In this document: positions 1-11,444 of the stretch, in pieces | Layout: each line of letters begins with the position of its first letter | How positions within the stretch are numbered: position 1 is the stretch's first letter | DNA from: Sipunculus nudus | Taxonomy: Eukaryota > Annelida > Sipuncula > Golfingiida > Sipunculidae | Direction: 5' to 3' | DNA length: 64,000 nt | Assembly (NCBI GenBank): GCA_026874595.1 | Contig: CM049320.1 | Coordinates: 21,523,714-21,587,713 of the forward strand | Program-made: the position numbers and the translations under genes | Notes under the pieces: model-generated | What the model saw: only the letters and a program-made list of their open reading frames with translations | What the model was told of the DNA's origin: nothing | Databases searched by the model: none

Positions 1-59
1 TAAAGTTATATATATATTAAATGTTTTTTCTTATCCATTTTACTATTGTTTTTTGGCAG

Positions 60-348
60 GGCCATTCGAACGAACAATGACTGTGAGGGCTGGCACAGGC
101 GTTTGAATGGCAAGGCGAACCGCAGTCAGCTGAACATGTATCTGTTGTTGCGCCTGCTGAGCGACGAGAGCCGTCTAGTGACTCTGGAGCTGGACCTCCT
201 CAGAGAATCCCAAGTGACGAGGAGGCAGAGGTCTCTGGAGACGACCAAAAGTCTCTTCAGACTGTGGGAACAGTACACAGTCGGCGAGATCTCAGCCCGC
301 CGGTTGTTGAAGGCAGCTTCGCATATGACACCTCTCCCTGTGTCTTAG
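60..348 (+). CDS. 3' terminal exon of a MULE-type transposase-like gene (partial)
   Basis: An open frame enters from a good splice acceptor (T-rich tract ending in ggcag at 55-59) and stops with TAG at 346-348, giving about 95 residues. It begins with the stretch RTNNDCEGWHRRLN and continues as a charged, Leu-rich helical tail. The N-N-x-x-E-x-x-H signature followed by this tail is typical of the C-terminal end of MULE-type transposase-like proteins, which are common in marine invertebrate genomes. Upstream exons (FLYWCH or zinc finger and DDE core) would lie before position 1. Codon use is GC-richer than the flanks. It may be a transposon-derived gene or a decaying copy; the visible part has no break. 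The family call rests on motif resemblance only. Confidence 0.6.
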
Positions 349-1220
349 ATCTTCCATACTTCAATCTGTGTTTCTTTGTGACTCCTTGTATCCGTCAATT
401 GTTTTTTATGTTTCGGTGACAGGTTTTATATGTTGGTGTTGTTATATGTTTGGTATTTTTGAGGACACACGTGTATATATATCTGTATGTATTTTACTGT
501 CCCACCAGTGACTCTTTGTATATAATTTACTTGTATATAGTTGTATATATTCCCATGTTTCTTAGTGACTTTTTATACCCGTTAATCGTTGGTGCAGTTT
601 TATGTTTGGTCTTTTGAGTTCATGTATATATCGCCATTTGTTACATCGTTTTATGTATGTGCTGTAAACTGTCTTGCTGTTCCTTCTTGTATGCATTGTT
701 TTATGTTTATTTGTCATAGATAACTGAATGTACATATTTGATTAAAATAAGTTTTTTATATTTTGAAGATTTGTTTTCTCTCACCAATGAAATCTTACGA
801 AACATCTTTAGTGTCAAGAAACGTCCTTCAAAATTAACATTAACATTAACAGTAATAGATTATTTAATTAGTTAAGAAATAAAGTTTAATTGACCAAAAA
901 CATGTCCAGTCCAATTTGACAAATTATATAATATTAATTTTAATAATATTAATTATAAAGAAATCAAAATGAAAATTTAGTTTGCTTATTTTAATTCCTA
1001 AGCATGTATTCCAGGAAAATAATGCACGTTGCCTACAATGTAGGCGACACCTAGCTGGAAGTTCGAAATCACCCTAAACGAACACGAGCATAATCTAAGA
1101 TGTGGCGGTTATTACCATAATTGTTTTTTGGGGTTTTTTTCCACACATTGAATGAGGATAAATGTAAACAATCATAAATATCAGATTAACACGTTTATAC
1201 AGTCAAACTGGATTGATTTT
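349..1220. other. AT-rich DNA without a gene; likely 3' UTR at its left end
   Basis: The first 400 bases follow the stop codon of the MULE-like exon and read as a T-rich 3' UTR. A variant polyadenylation signal (attaaaataa) lies near 741-750. Beyond that I see only AT-rich DNA with scattered stops. Confidence 0.35.
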
Positions 1221-1226
1221 AAATGG

Positions 1227-1287
1227 ACGGTCACTTCGTCACCAAAAATCAGTGGTGACGAAACGACCGTGGTGACGAAACGACCGG
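1227..1287. repeat. 17-bp tandem repeat forming a hairpin with alternative 3' arms
   Basis: ggtgacgaaacgaccgt at 1254-1270 is followed directly by a near-identical copy at 1271-1287. The segment at 1227-1243 (acggtcacttcgtcacc) is the reverse complement of either copy at about 15 of 17 positions, so the left arm can pair with two alternative right arms. A further palindrome, ctccggccggag, lies near 1312-1323. No gene is associated. Confidence 0.6.
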
Positions 1288-1289
1288 TG

Positions 1290-1997
1290 ACCTCCGGGTT
1301 TTATTTTGATCTCCGGCCGGAGATCTCCGGGTTTTAGATACACCCTGGCACAAAACAATATTGGCATATTCAAAGATGAAACTCATTGAAAGTTATCAAT
1401 TGATGCTAGTTTTTTGCTTCAAATTCGAATTCAAATGAGTGTTTCGTGGTGTTAAACAGTTTCGTCAGAGGTGCCAAAATACACTGGTGTTATGGCATAT
1501 GGAGTATGGGTGACCCGGCCGGAGTCGAATGAAGGACAACGTTGTGTTTTGTAGTTAAGAGTTTATGATTGCATTTGGAAAGTAAACACTGACCTGCGTC
1601 CGTCCGGATATTTTATTCAGATCTGCACATGGTGATACCTCGCCTCTGTCTGTCTAAACACACAAACCAACGGACATTCTCGCACGTGTGTTACAGAGTC
1701 CGCGATCCTGCCATGGGCGTCGCCATATTTACGGCCCGGTGTCGCATAAAATATCAGCATCGCGACATTATCAGGGGACCAGTACCTCGTTCAATCCCCT
1801 CCAAAGGTCTCTCCCGCTCTATCTGTTCATCTGACTTGACAAACTGAATAACTGTGACAGTGGTCCCAAGAGCGACGCCGATTGGCGGGAAAATACATTG
1901 GCTTATTAAATACATTAAAATAAGTAAATAACTGAATCTACCATTGAATGGGGCCATAATATTATAACTAGGTATGCTTTAAGTCCGGCAACCACCC

Positions 1998-2000
<3 letters not shown>
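1290..2000. other. Intergenic DNA, moderately GC-rich at 1590-1880, no recognised gene
   Basis: The part from about 1590 to 1880 is less AT-rich than its surroundings and has short open frames on both strands, but none shows a recognisable domain or good splice signals. It could be a decayed repeat or an old regulatory region; I cannot tell which. Confidence 0.25.
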
Positions 2001-2043
<43 letters not shown>

Positions 2044-2060
2044 AGAGAGAGAGAGAGAGA
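2001..2060. repeat. (TA)20 plus (AG)10 compound microsatellite
   Basis: Uninterrupted TA dinucleotides run to 2040 and are followed by AG dinucleotides to 2060. Confidence 0.95.
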
Positions 2061-2137
2061 ATTTAATTATTTTGATTGATACATAGGCTGCATGATGCGT
2101 GCAGGTAATACAAGCCAGAAAAAGTTTTACTCCTCAA

Positions 2138-2141
<4 letters not shown>

Positions 2142-2213
<72 letters not shown>
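2142..2213. repeat. (TA)n microsatellite
   Basis: Long TA run with a single interruption (ataaat) near 2171-2176. Confidence 0.95.
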
Positions 2214-2214
<1 letters not shown>

Positions 2215-2527
2215 TGAGAGGGGAGGGGTACTTTATTATTATACTGATAATAATGTATGCAAAGAGACCATTTCGTGTTTTTATTTAAAAACAGTGTATA
2301 TACGTAGCCCTGAAATTATAAAAACTCAACGGCCCTGAGGTTTCCCTGGAGGGAAAATATAAAACTTGGACTGTTACGCATAAATAAAATAAAAATAAAG
2401 ACTTCCCATTTTCTTCATAACATTTTTAAGAAAACTCACTATCTGCATCGAATTGTGCCTGAACCGCTAATGGTATTTTAGGCTTTATCAACCGTAGACA
2501 CAAGTGTAAAAAATCCCCTATATATAA

Positions 2528-2865
2528 GGCCAAAATAAAAAAGGTATGGTTCTCAGGCACTTTTTTCAGAAAATCAATGCGGGCGGGCGTTTTTTTTTTT
2601 AATTTTATTTTTTTGGTATGTTTCGATAAAAATGTCAAATTATAAGGGAAAAGCATGATAATAACATATTTATTTGGCTAAATAAGTAAAAGCACTACAT
2701 AATAAAGGAAATTGTATGATTTTATCTTCTTGAAAGAAATGTCCGAGCGGCTGCAGCTCAAAATTGATAAGTTTCTATTGAAAATCAAAATAAAAATTTT
2801 TGATGCTGGGGTTTATAATTGATGCGGGCGGTGCCTGAGAACCAAACCTTTAATTTTTGTTGGAC
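2528..2865 (+). mobile_element. MITE-like element, GGTTCTCAGGCAC family, copy 1
   Basis: The left end reads ggccaaaat..aaggtatggttctcaggcac and the right end gcgggcggtgcctgagaaccaaacctttaa, so the ends are inverted repeats of about 30 bp. The inner segment contains gcgggcgggcg, T-rich DNA and tttcgataaaaatgtcaaat. The same inner segment recurs at 15437-15681 (same orientation) and 12500-12806 (opposite orientation). There is no coding capacity. The family is inferred from these three copies alone. Confidence 0.75.
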
Positions 2866-2944
2866 TAAAATGTATTTATGATAGATAACTAAACATCAAC
2901 GTGAAAATGAAGGCTGAATAAAGCAGGTCTATGTACGGCGGGTC

Positions 2945-2948
<4 letters not shown>

Positions 2949-3007
<59 letters not shown>
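2949..3007. repeat. (TA)n microsatellite
   Basis: About 29 uninterrupted TA units, lying directly beside the next mobile element. Confidence 0.95.
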
Positions 3008-3010
<3 letters not shown>

Positions 3011-3015
3011 GCATG

Positions 3016-3229
3016 CAGAAGCGGATCCAGGGAGGTCCGGACCCTACTTTTTCAGCAACCGCAACCTTAAGTTCTTTTTTTAAGGGTTCAGACCAATTTT
3101 TGCGGCCTGGACACCCCCCCCCCCCCTCTTTTTTTCAGGACCTGGGGACCTTTTTATAGGTTGTGAAATTTGTTCTCCTGGTTTTGACCGGCCCCTCCTT
3201 TTTCCTACTCCTGCATGGATCCGCACCTG
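3016..3229 (-). mobile_element. GGATCC-type MITE (terminal inverted repeats)
   Basis: The ends are cagaagcggatccaggg and tggatccgcacctg, matching (inverted) the cluster of related elements at 27817-29128 and 30170-30366. The interior has the family's usual homopolymer (a C run near 3115-3126) and Lys/Pro-rich shadow frames of no meaning. This copy lies in the opposite orientation to the others. About 214 bp, non-autonomous. Confidence 0.75.
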
Positions 3230-4146
3230 ACACGTATGTACTATAATAAATCTATAACTGGACATAACCAGTGGAAGTTGATATTCACGTTAAAAACGTG
3301 ATAATATATATATTTATACATATATATTTATATTTAGGACATACTTAGAACAGTCGCGCCACTGACACGGTCATATTCCTTTTTTATATAGTATTTGGGA
3401 TTTTTTGGCGTATTCTCCCTACAAATAATTAATTAACTGTAGGTTTAATGCCACTTTGTGTCACTTATGTCCGTCTGTTTGTCAGTTGTCCTCAATTTTT
3501 CCTTCTTGTTCGTTCTTGTTAACGTTATATAGCATCTATATAGACCACAGTTTACAGAATCGCTTTGTAACTTTCACCTATCTTATATCGGAACGATTTC
3601 TTGAAGCTGTATGTGTATTTTTAAAAATGTCAAAGTTTCAGGGAAAGGAAATAAAAACACGTCAAATTATTATTTCCATCGTAAACTTGTCAATATTGGT
3701 CAATTCTTTACAAATTATGGCTCATTTTCTTCCTCTTTGTCTTCTTCATGAAATGTTGAAGTTTTCTGTCTTCCAATCTGGGTCAGAGTTTTTCCGGCAA
3801 GCGCGTGACCTCTGGTCATCTTGTTTCAAGTTTATATTATATAATATAACAAGATGAACGACTGTAAAACGTATAAATGGACACACGCAAAAACGTATAT
3901 CCGTATCCTTACAAGTGGACAAGTGTCGTTACATGCAGATCATGATCATGCAGAAAATTTTACAGTACCTGCAATCGATAATGCTAGATGAAAAAAAAGA
4001 CCTTAAAATTCCTACGGGATATTTCAATTACTCAAGTCCCAGTTGGTAATGCCTATCGTGTGCTTGAGTGTAACATCTGCATGTCATACCTAGCTGTTTA
4101 AACCCTAATGTAAACTCACCGCAAAATTCGGCTGACTGTGCGCATA
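3230..4146. other. AT-rich DNA, no gene recognised
   Basis: A 133-residue open frame at 3456-3857 on the plus strand is low-complexity and has no domain I recognise, so I do not call it. Nothing else stands out. Confidence 0.25.
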
Positions 4147-4147
4147 T

Positions 4148-4232
<85 letters not shown>
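4147..4232. repeat. (TA)n microsatellite
   Basis: About 40 TA units with two short interruptions. Confidence 0.95.
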
Positions 4233-4236
<4 letters not shown>

Positions 4237-5056
4237 ATGCGCTGTACAGTGAGTGCATATACTCTATATACCAGTTCTTGGACATGTCATGCCAGTTTTA
4301 TATATGCTGACACATGCAGTTGGATGTGCTTGCAACATACAGTGCAGGGCTAATTGAATATAAAGTATATAGAGACCCGTACCAGTGAATAAAGGCTAAA
4401 GAGTGGAATATATATTATATATCGATACAAATATATCACAGGTCACTCTGTGGGTATTTGTTTAAATTTGTTAAAATCAAATCGCATACCACAAGCATTC
4501 TCTATAGATATATGTACAACTCCGAAACTGTACTACTTACATGAAATATATAGAACCGATATTCTTCAATGTCAAACTTGTATATACATGTAGGCATAAA
4601 CGTATTCTTCAATTTTCCTGTGGTGTATATATGTATGTATATTCTCTAACGCAAGGAATCGCTGCCACAGTCCAATGCACCGGCCCCCCGCCTGATACAC
4701 TGAACATAGGCCTGACATATGTAAGTATGTATATATACAAGACAAACTTTATGTCGCGTTCATTACAATATATCTTACTGTCCATTGATCAGAGACATGT
4801 CGCGTCTCACGTATTATCTCTCGTCTCACGCTCTCACTTAATGGGACATCGTTCTAACGGGCATTCAGGCTTTTGACAGTGTTCTCAAATTTTTCATATA
4901 AACAAGTATCATTACAGCCAATATTCGCTAGAGATAGACATGCACTTGACTTATCTATATTTTATATTTATACAAAAAGCAACAGTGCACTCCCCTTTAC
5001 ATCATGGTCAATATTGCTTTTCATCTACTTCAGTTGTTTATTGTAGTGTATGTATA

Positions 5057-5111
5057 TATAATATATATGTGTGTGTGTCTATGCATATATGTATCTATTT
5101 ATGTACGTGGG

Positions 5112-5142
<31 letters not shown>

Positions 5143-5165
5143 TTGTTTATGTATGTATGTATGTC
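5057..5165. repeat. TGTA/TATG tetranucleotide microsatellite
   Basis: An imperfect gtat/gtgt region passes into near-perfect atgt repeats around 5113-5165. Both strands are open here only because of the repeat. Confidence 0.9.
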
Positions 5166-5204
5166 TACATTGTTCGTCTGGGCCAGGGGGCGATCTATAT
5201 TTTC

Positions 5205-5425
5205 ACGCAAAAGCCCCCCCCCCCCCCTCCAGTGAAGGGACCCCGCAGAAACTCGTTCCTCACATCCCCTGTATGACAATGTATGATAATTATCAAAGGG
5301 TCATATTTAAGGTATACAAAAGTAATTTTAGAAATCTGTTTTATAATTGACGGCGGTCCAACTGCTGTTGTCATGGTGGTGAAGTGCCGACCAAGTGTGT
5401 CCTGATAGTGGGGGGGGGGGGGGGT
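5205..5425. repeat. Homopolymer-bearing repeat (poly-C then poly-G)
   Basis: A C run near 5214-5227 and a G run near 5411-5424 face each other with about 190 bp between them. This is the layout of a palindromic non-autonomous repeat, but I cannot define its ends. Confidence 0.4.
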
Positions 5426-5568
5426 CCTTTCGCACATGTGTACCTAAAGCTTATACTTATAAAATGAATTCGGTCACCTTTGATCGCAATGATCTCTGAA
5501 ACCAATATGAGAATAAATAATTTTTAATGTAGACATCATTTTGTTTGATTTTTGCGTGTTTTATGTTT

Positions 5569-5646
5569 TGCGTGGAGGTTACCACCGAAGACAGCCGAAC
5601 TGCCTTCGACAAATTATGGATTGTCTGTGCGGTCGCCTCCAGCGCA
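5569..5646. repeat. 78-bp inverted repeat (hairpin)
   Basis: 5569-5593 (tgcgtggaggttaccaccg...) and 5622-5646 (...gcggtcgcctccagcgca) are imperfect reverse complements over about 25 bp. The loop itself contains ccgaac...ttcg pairing. It may be a MITE remnant or a structured RNA; nothing decides between them. Confidence 0.5.
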
Positions 5647-5649
5647 GGA

Positions 5650-6640
5650 TTAAGGACTATTGTGCATATGAATAACCCCTGCTTTCAGTGACGTATTTAA
5701 GCATGTTTGGCCTGACATTTGACCCAGACTCTGACCTACGTACGTGGTCAAGGTACTTAATGGAAAATCACATGCATGATTCTCGCTTCATGAATAGGAG
5801 GGGTTACCAGGAGGATTAATGACATAGCCTTAACAAGTCCCCATTTCTGGAAAAGCGGTGGGGTGGGATGCATGGGGGCATTGGTTCCAGGCCTCAAAAT
5901 TGGTCTTATACGATTACAAAAGGTTGCGGCAGCTTAAAATGGGCATGTACTCCTGGACTCCCCTTTGATCCGCTCCTGCTACTAACGATGTATGCATATT
6001 TCCTTTTTTCTTTTTTTTCGGGAACAGTTTCCTTGCCTTTAAATGTACATTTAGTTCACCTTTCATGGCTTTCTCACATCCACCTGTTCTGTATACGTAC
6101 AACAATAGTAACCAGTCAAACATCACCGAAAACCTGAATGCCATTGTGTCCCATTCCGGTTCGCAAATGTAAACATCATCACTGAACAGGTCTTCAAGGT
6201 AAACATTCCGGTGTATGAATTTTCTTTCCACGAAAACCGCGCCACAAAATAAATGTAAAAAATATTGTACACATCTTATTGAAACAGTATCCAGCGGAAA
6301 ACCTATATTTTCTTTTAACTTTTATAGAATTGATACCAATGAGCCAACATTCCTAATCCTAGTTTATTCAGCTTCCCAACCCCGGTAGAAATCCTGGTAT
6401 ACCGGGTTTAGCAGCTAGTGAATATGTAAATTCACGGTATTTCACCCAAGTTGCGATTGCAGCGCCATCTATCTACTAAAACCAGGCCACTCAAGATATA
6501 ATTGTAGTATACTGTATCATCACTAGGGGACAGCACTTCATCTAAAGCTTCTGTAAATTAATGCTGAAAAAAGGCACTGTAAGAATTTGGGTATACAAAA
6601 TCTGTAAAAAGCTGAGGGTTTTGCCTCTTTTGAACGACTC
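5650..6640. other. Intergenic, no gene recognised
   Basis: No open frame here has a domain, splice structure or repeat I can name. Confidence 0.2.
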
Positions 6641-6652
6641 AATAACTAACTT

Positions 6653-7055
6653 CCCCCCCCCCCCCCCCGAGTGTTTGTTACTTGCACATCGTGCAGTCGC
6701 GTCAATTTATCTTCAAGGTTTGGGGGGGGGGGGGGGGGGTGTTGGCAAGGGTGGGTGGTGGGGGGGGGGGGGGGGGGGTGATCAAAGTTTGGACAATCTA
6801 TGACACATTTCAAATATATCACAAAGTACATTGTATAAGGCTTTTAAAAAATAAGGTATTATGTTCGTGTATATGTTAAGTCTAAACCAGTTTTAGACAT
6901 ATAATATTTCACAATAACCTCAGAAATGGAACAAAATTCTATAATTCTAATTATTAATATATATAATTTTCAATATATAAACATTATTCTCTAAAGTATC
7001 GGGGGGGGGATGATTAAATTGACCATATATGCTCCCCCCTCCCCCCCCCCCCCCA
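6653..7055. repeat. Cluster of long G and C homopolymers
   Basis: C runs near 6653-6668 and 7039-7054 and G runs near 6722-6740, 6759-6778 and 7001-7009 lie in about 400 bp. They have the layout of degenerate palindromic repeats. They may be non-B DNA and are prone to assembly error. Confidence 0.6.
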
Positions 7056-7490
7056 TTTCCCCTCTTTATTGACGCCCCTGACAATGTGTATATCCTTTTC
7101 ACACAAATCATTGAAGCCAAAGTTAGCCCTCCAATAATTCTTAAAAAGCATTTGGATAACAAATGTCTTTAACTAGTCACAGATTAACAAAAAAATTGAC
7201 AAGCACCGTTTGGGATTTTGCTGAACATAAAAAAAAACTAGAAAACGGGAATGCGACAAGCGACCACATGTATCCGGCAAAACCGAGAGCAATTGACAAA
7301 GGTAGGTATTGATACATTAGAGTAGGGATTATGAGGTGAGATGTGTTATGTGTCGAATAATTTGTTCAGGGTGATAAATAAAGCATGATAATAACTTTTA
7401 TATGTATTTATTATAATATGATCAATATGTAATGAACTTTTAGGAAGTGTATGGTGAATATTAGTGATGGACAAAACCAAAATAAATTCT

Positions 7491-7714
7491 TGTAGGTGGC
7501 ACCACCAGTCAAGTGTACAAGATAATGCAATTCCAGATCTGTGAACATTAAAAAGTCCAGGCCGATACGTCAAACCACTTATGAGATCAATACGTAAATG
7601 TAATTTACAAATGCACGATTGTAGGTGGCGTCACCTGTCTTGTATACAAGATCAACCATTCCAAGATCTGTAGACAGGCAATTTTTCAGGCGGATACATC
7701 AAACCACTCTTGAG
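7491..7714. repeat. Diverged direct duplication (about 95 bp, period 129)
   Basis: 7491-7584 and 7620-7714 share tgtaggtggc, tacaagat, ttcca.gatctgt, ggc.gata and catcaaaccact-like blocks in the same order. They look like an old tandem duplication of an unknown unit. Confidence 0.65.
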
Positions 7715-8429
7715 AAGAAAATATGTGTATTGTCATCGTGTATTACAGTGTGGTCCTCTTTGGAAGATGTTAGGGCACTCCGAGGCTAGTACACTGGTCG
7801 TATTTATCTCTAATGTGAGAGGGCCGAAAGGACACTATACAGACCTTGAATCGCTGTGTTTTTGCGACTGTAAAAAGAGCTATGTAACTGCAATCGTTGG
7901 CACCACGTTTTGAAGGGACAAATATAAAATACTTAAGTAATTGCAAAAATTAAATATTATTGTTTACAGAATTAAATATTTCCAACAAAGTTGGCCATAA
8001 AGAGCAATGTCAAGGTTACCAATATTTCGAACTTATCCAAGAACATTATTGACACGACTTGCGTATCAAATAGGATCATAAAATATGCAGTACCTCATTT
8101 TATGAGGTGATTGGGCTCCACGAAAATTTCAAAGATGTGCACAAATATATGATCCAGTTATTGACGAGGCTACAGCTCGATGTTCAACCTATGAATTCAC
8201 CACGAGGGTTATATTTGAAGCAATTCTTGTCGGGAAAAAATGTCCTCTCTGAAATATGTTATTCTGTTGATTCGAAGGTTTTATCTGTCAAAAATAGGTA
8301 GTCAGAGACCACTGGTGCTAGTTTTTTGTCTGTCTGAATGTCTGTTAGCAACATTACTCAAAAAGTTATAAACGAATTTTGAATAAATTTTCAGGGTAGC
8401 TCGGCAATGATACAATGAAGAAGTGATTA

Positions 8430-8570
8430 AATTGTGGAGGTGATCCCGATCATCACCTGTCTCCAGGGATTTTTAAAAGAAAAAATGCTGCATTTCTGAC
8501 AAAGCCATATGAGGTAAATGAGCTGCCTTGGCGGAGGTCTGCGCTCTTTGAGTGATTTTCTAGGAAGTGA
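8430..8570 (+). repeat. Interspersed repeat with TTGGCGGAGGTCTGCGCTC core
   Basis: The stretch contains gctgccttggcggaggtct followed by gcgctctttgagtg and ttctag. I recall this core as a recurrent dispersed sequence in many unrelated genomes; that recollection is not checked. There is no coding capacity. Confidence 0.45.
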
Positions 8571-8899
8571 TTAAATGGTGGAATAAAACAATACAACGCA
8601 GTCTTTTGAATTAAACATATAAGGTAATGCGAATTAACTGAAAACACAAATGGATTGTTCCTTAATTGGATGTTTGTCTAACCCTCCCACAAAACGGTTT
8701 AGTGTTTTATACCATGTCCCAGCTTACCGTCGAATTGTTAATTCATATCAATGCTTATAGCTCTAATTCGCTGATTACAATAGCAAAGCAAAATATTTTA
8801 GCCTTGAGCATAACACACGGACGAATAAACAAACATCAAAATGTTATTACTGCTTATACAGAAACAACGATACTAAAACTTAAAATAATAAAATAGTCA

Positions 8900-10168
8900 T
8901 AATAATATCATCATTACCATCATAATCATTATTAACATCTAGAAATAGTAATTATAATAAAAAATTAATATCAACAAAGTTGCTGTTTATATATAAAGCC
9001 TGATATTTTGAAAACGACTAGTTTGAATTAAACCCGGGTAACATATAGTTTGCATAACTATAACAATTTACAAACAGGGGAGAACGTTGTGGACAAATAA
9101 ATTGGCCCCTTTATGAGAAAGTTGTCTATCTTTGCCCATATCACCATCTATTATCGAAAACTGTAATTTATTCCTATTTAAGTTTTTATGTTTTTGTAAA
9201 AGTAAACGATCTAATAAGTAATCGGAAAACTGTAAGAATGACATTACAATAGGTTTAATAAAATAGGTTAAGACGATAGCTATACATAAAATATGAAGCA
9301 ACAAAAAATAAACATAAAATATTTTATTACCAATTGATTAGTATTGACAGGACTACACCCTAATTAATATCGGCCAGAAAAGTTGTTTTCAAGTCATTTG
9401 TTACACCGTGACTGCAGGGTTGTAAACAAGGAATAAACAAATTGTGACATGATAGTAAGGTGGCTGCGGTGGCTGATTTACGACACACAAAAAAAATCTC
9501 AATATAATATGTAACTCGGGATCTCGATATAATATCTCGAAATCTCGATGTTAGATTTTACATTTGTATACAGAAAAAAAATGTCTAGAGTGAAACAAAG
9601 CTTGTGCCGGAAGCAATCAGTGGCACAAAACACACAGAGCGCGAATGCCACCTGGTGGCCGTACCGGGCAACTTCATAAGTCCAGATTTTTCAAGCTTCC
9701 AATCATTCTTTCATGTTTCTTCTCCTTATTTGGGAATAGACGCACGTGCTCCAGATTTGGCCTCTGGTCACGCTGTCCTTTTATGGAAAACAGGCACACG
9801 TGGACTATGTTTACTAACACACAGAATCATAACAACGTGTAGAGTAGGTGAACTGGAGATATGTTTTGCTGGGGGAAACTATTGTATTTAGCCAAAATAG
9901 GCTTTTAACCTACGATAATACACTATGATTACAAAAGAAAATATACCTTAAAAGAACGAAAAAGTTATATGGACAAAGGTCCACGACTATATTGCTCATA
10001 TTACATCTATAGTCACCCTGTAAATGATGATTAATTAATGAATTAATGGTTTAAAGAACCTTGATCATGGTTCATCATGATTTGCTTTCTGCAAACCGCT
10101 CTGTTTTTAGAGCCAATAAAATATTTCACCTGCATGAGTTATTTATAGAGTTTATATGATTTCCAGCT

Positions 10169-10170
<2 letters not shown>
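8900..10170. other. AT-rich DNA without a recognised gene
   Basis: A short patch of TCTCGA-containing units lies at 9497-9548 (ctcgggatctcgatataata). A 95-residue open frame at 9604-9891 has no known domain. I see nothing else. Confidence 0.25.

Positions 10171-10245
<75 letters not shown>
10171..10245. repeat. (CT)18 plus (AT)n compound microsatellite
   Basis: CT units run from 10171 to 10206 and TA units from 10207 to about 10245. Confidence 0.95.
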
Positions 10246-10251
<6 letters not shown>

Positions 10252-10689
10252 ATATATAGCTAATTAGCAGATTGTGACTGAAAAAAAATTAACCAGCAAC
10301 ACATCTCGTTAGTTTGATGGCTTGTGATTAACCGATGCTATTCTAAAGGCTAACTTTGAGTACAAATACTTTGAAGAAGTCTAATTTTTTTTCTTTACTT
10401 TTTTATATATATTTAAGTAGAGACAGACAAAATAAACCAAAGGTTTGTTTATTCCCCCTGTAAAATATGAAAACATATTTAAGGTGTGTTAAATTATTAT
10501 GTATAAATTAAATCCATCTAACCAATCAAATCTGTCTTTAAAAATATTTCATGAATTATGGTTTGAATTATTGCAAAAACGTATTCAAATAAATGTTTCA
10601 TTCCAATCAACAAACATTTCATATATATTAATAATAAGCGTGTCTTATATGTGCTGTAAAATATCTTGATATGTAAACCTTTGGATCCG

Positions 10690-10923
10690 AAAACTATTTT
10701 CATTATTTTGCGGGCTGGACTGCGGGCCGGAAACTTAAAAACTGCGGGGCGGGGCGGGTGCGAGCTGAAAGAAAATTTCGCGGGGCGGGTGCGGGCTGGA
10801 AGAATCATAGTAACTGCGGGGCGGCTGAATTTATTGATTTTTGATTGCGGGGCGGGCTGTGGGCTGACAGGGCATGATGCGGGGCGGGTGCGGTTAGTTT
10901 TTTCAGCCCGCGCAGGGCCCTAA
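10690..10923 (-). repeat. GC-rich imperfect repeat, GCGGGGCGGGTGCGGGC type
   Basis: At least six variants of gcggggcgggtgcgggctg alternate with short A-rich spacers and end in cagcccgcgcagggcccta at about 10904-10922. On the minus strand this reads as an end agggccctgcgcgggctgaa, which resembles hAT-like non-autonomous repeats. The G tracts could form G-quadruplexes. The block stands out sharply from the AT-rich flanks. Confidence 0.55.
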
Positions 10924-11139
10924 TATATACATATTAAAAATGACAGTAATCCCTGCTGAGAAAAGCTCTTATAACGCCTCTGTGACTAAGGTATAAGCTT
11001 TTTATCAAAAAGACTTTTAGTGCAGAGATACATGAATCTATATGGATCGGATCTTGCTTGCTTATATTTTATAAACGTTTCAAGGGATTATGTTTATTCA
11101 ATAGACGTCAGACTTTGTTTTGCCTTTGTTTCTCTGTGC

Positions 11140-11225
11140 AATTTTATCTCGAGATCTCGAAATATGATGTCTGAATCTCGAGATATGATGTCTGAATCTT
11201 GAAATATTACGTCGAGATATTATGT
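11140..11225. repeat. Short tandem repeat of TCTCGAGATATGATGTCTGA units
   Basis: Three to four units of about 21-22 bp, each containing the palindrome tctcgaga or a decayed form of it. Similar units occur at 9497-9548. Confidence 0.65.
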
Positions 11226-11444
11226 CATATTGTTTTGGTATTTCATTCACTTCTGACAATATTTCATTGGTATTTGAGGAACACTGGATTACATATTTAA
11301 CGGATGGAAATTGGCCTAGGTACGTCTGTTGTTGGATGGATGCTGAATTCATTAAATGTCTGTTTAGCCCAAATAACAGAATGATTGGCTCTTCTGCTGC
11401 CCCCTTGCGGCGGGCTTTAAGCTAAGTTTGGATTTTCTTACCTG

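Noticed and set aside
2099-2338. Plus-strand open frame rich in Tyr and Ile
   Set aside because: It is only the translation of a (TA)n microsatellite; the same applies to frames at 29342-29527 and 31694-31927.
3456-3857. 133-residue plus-strand frame
   Set aside because: Low-complexity, AT-rich codon use, no domain and no splice or promoter context.
6561-6879. Gly-rich and Pro-rich frames on both strands
   Set aside because: They are translations of G and C homopolymers and have no non-repetitive coding content.
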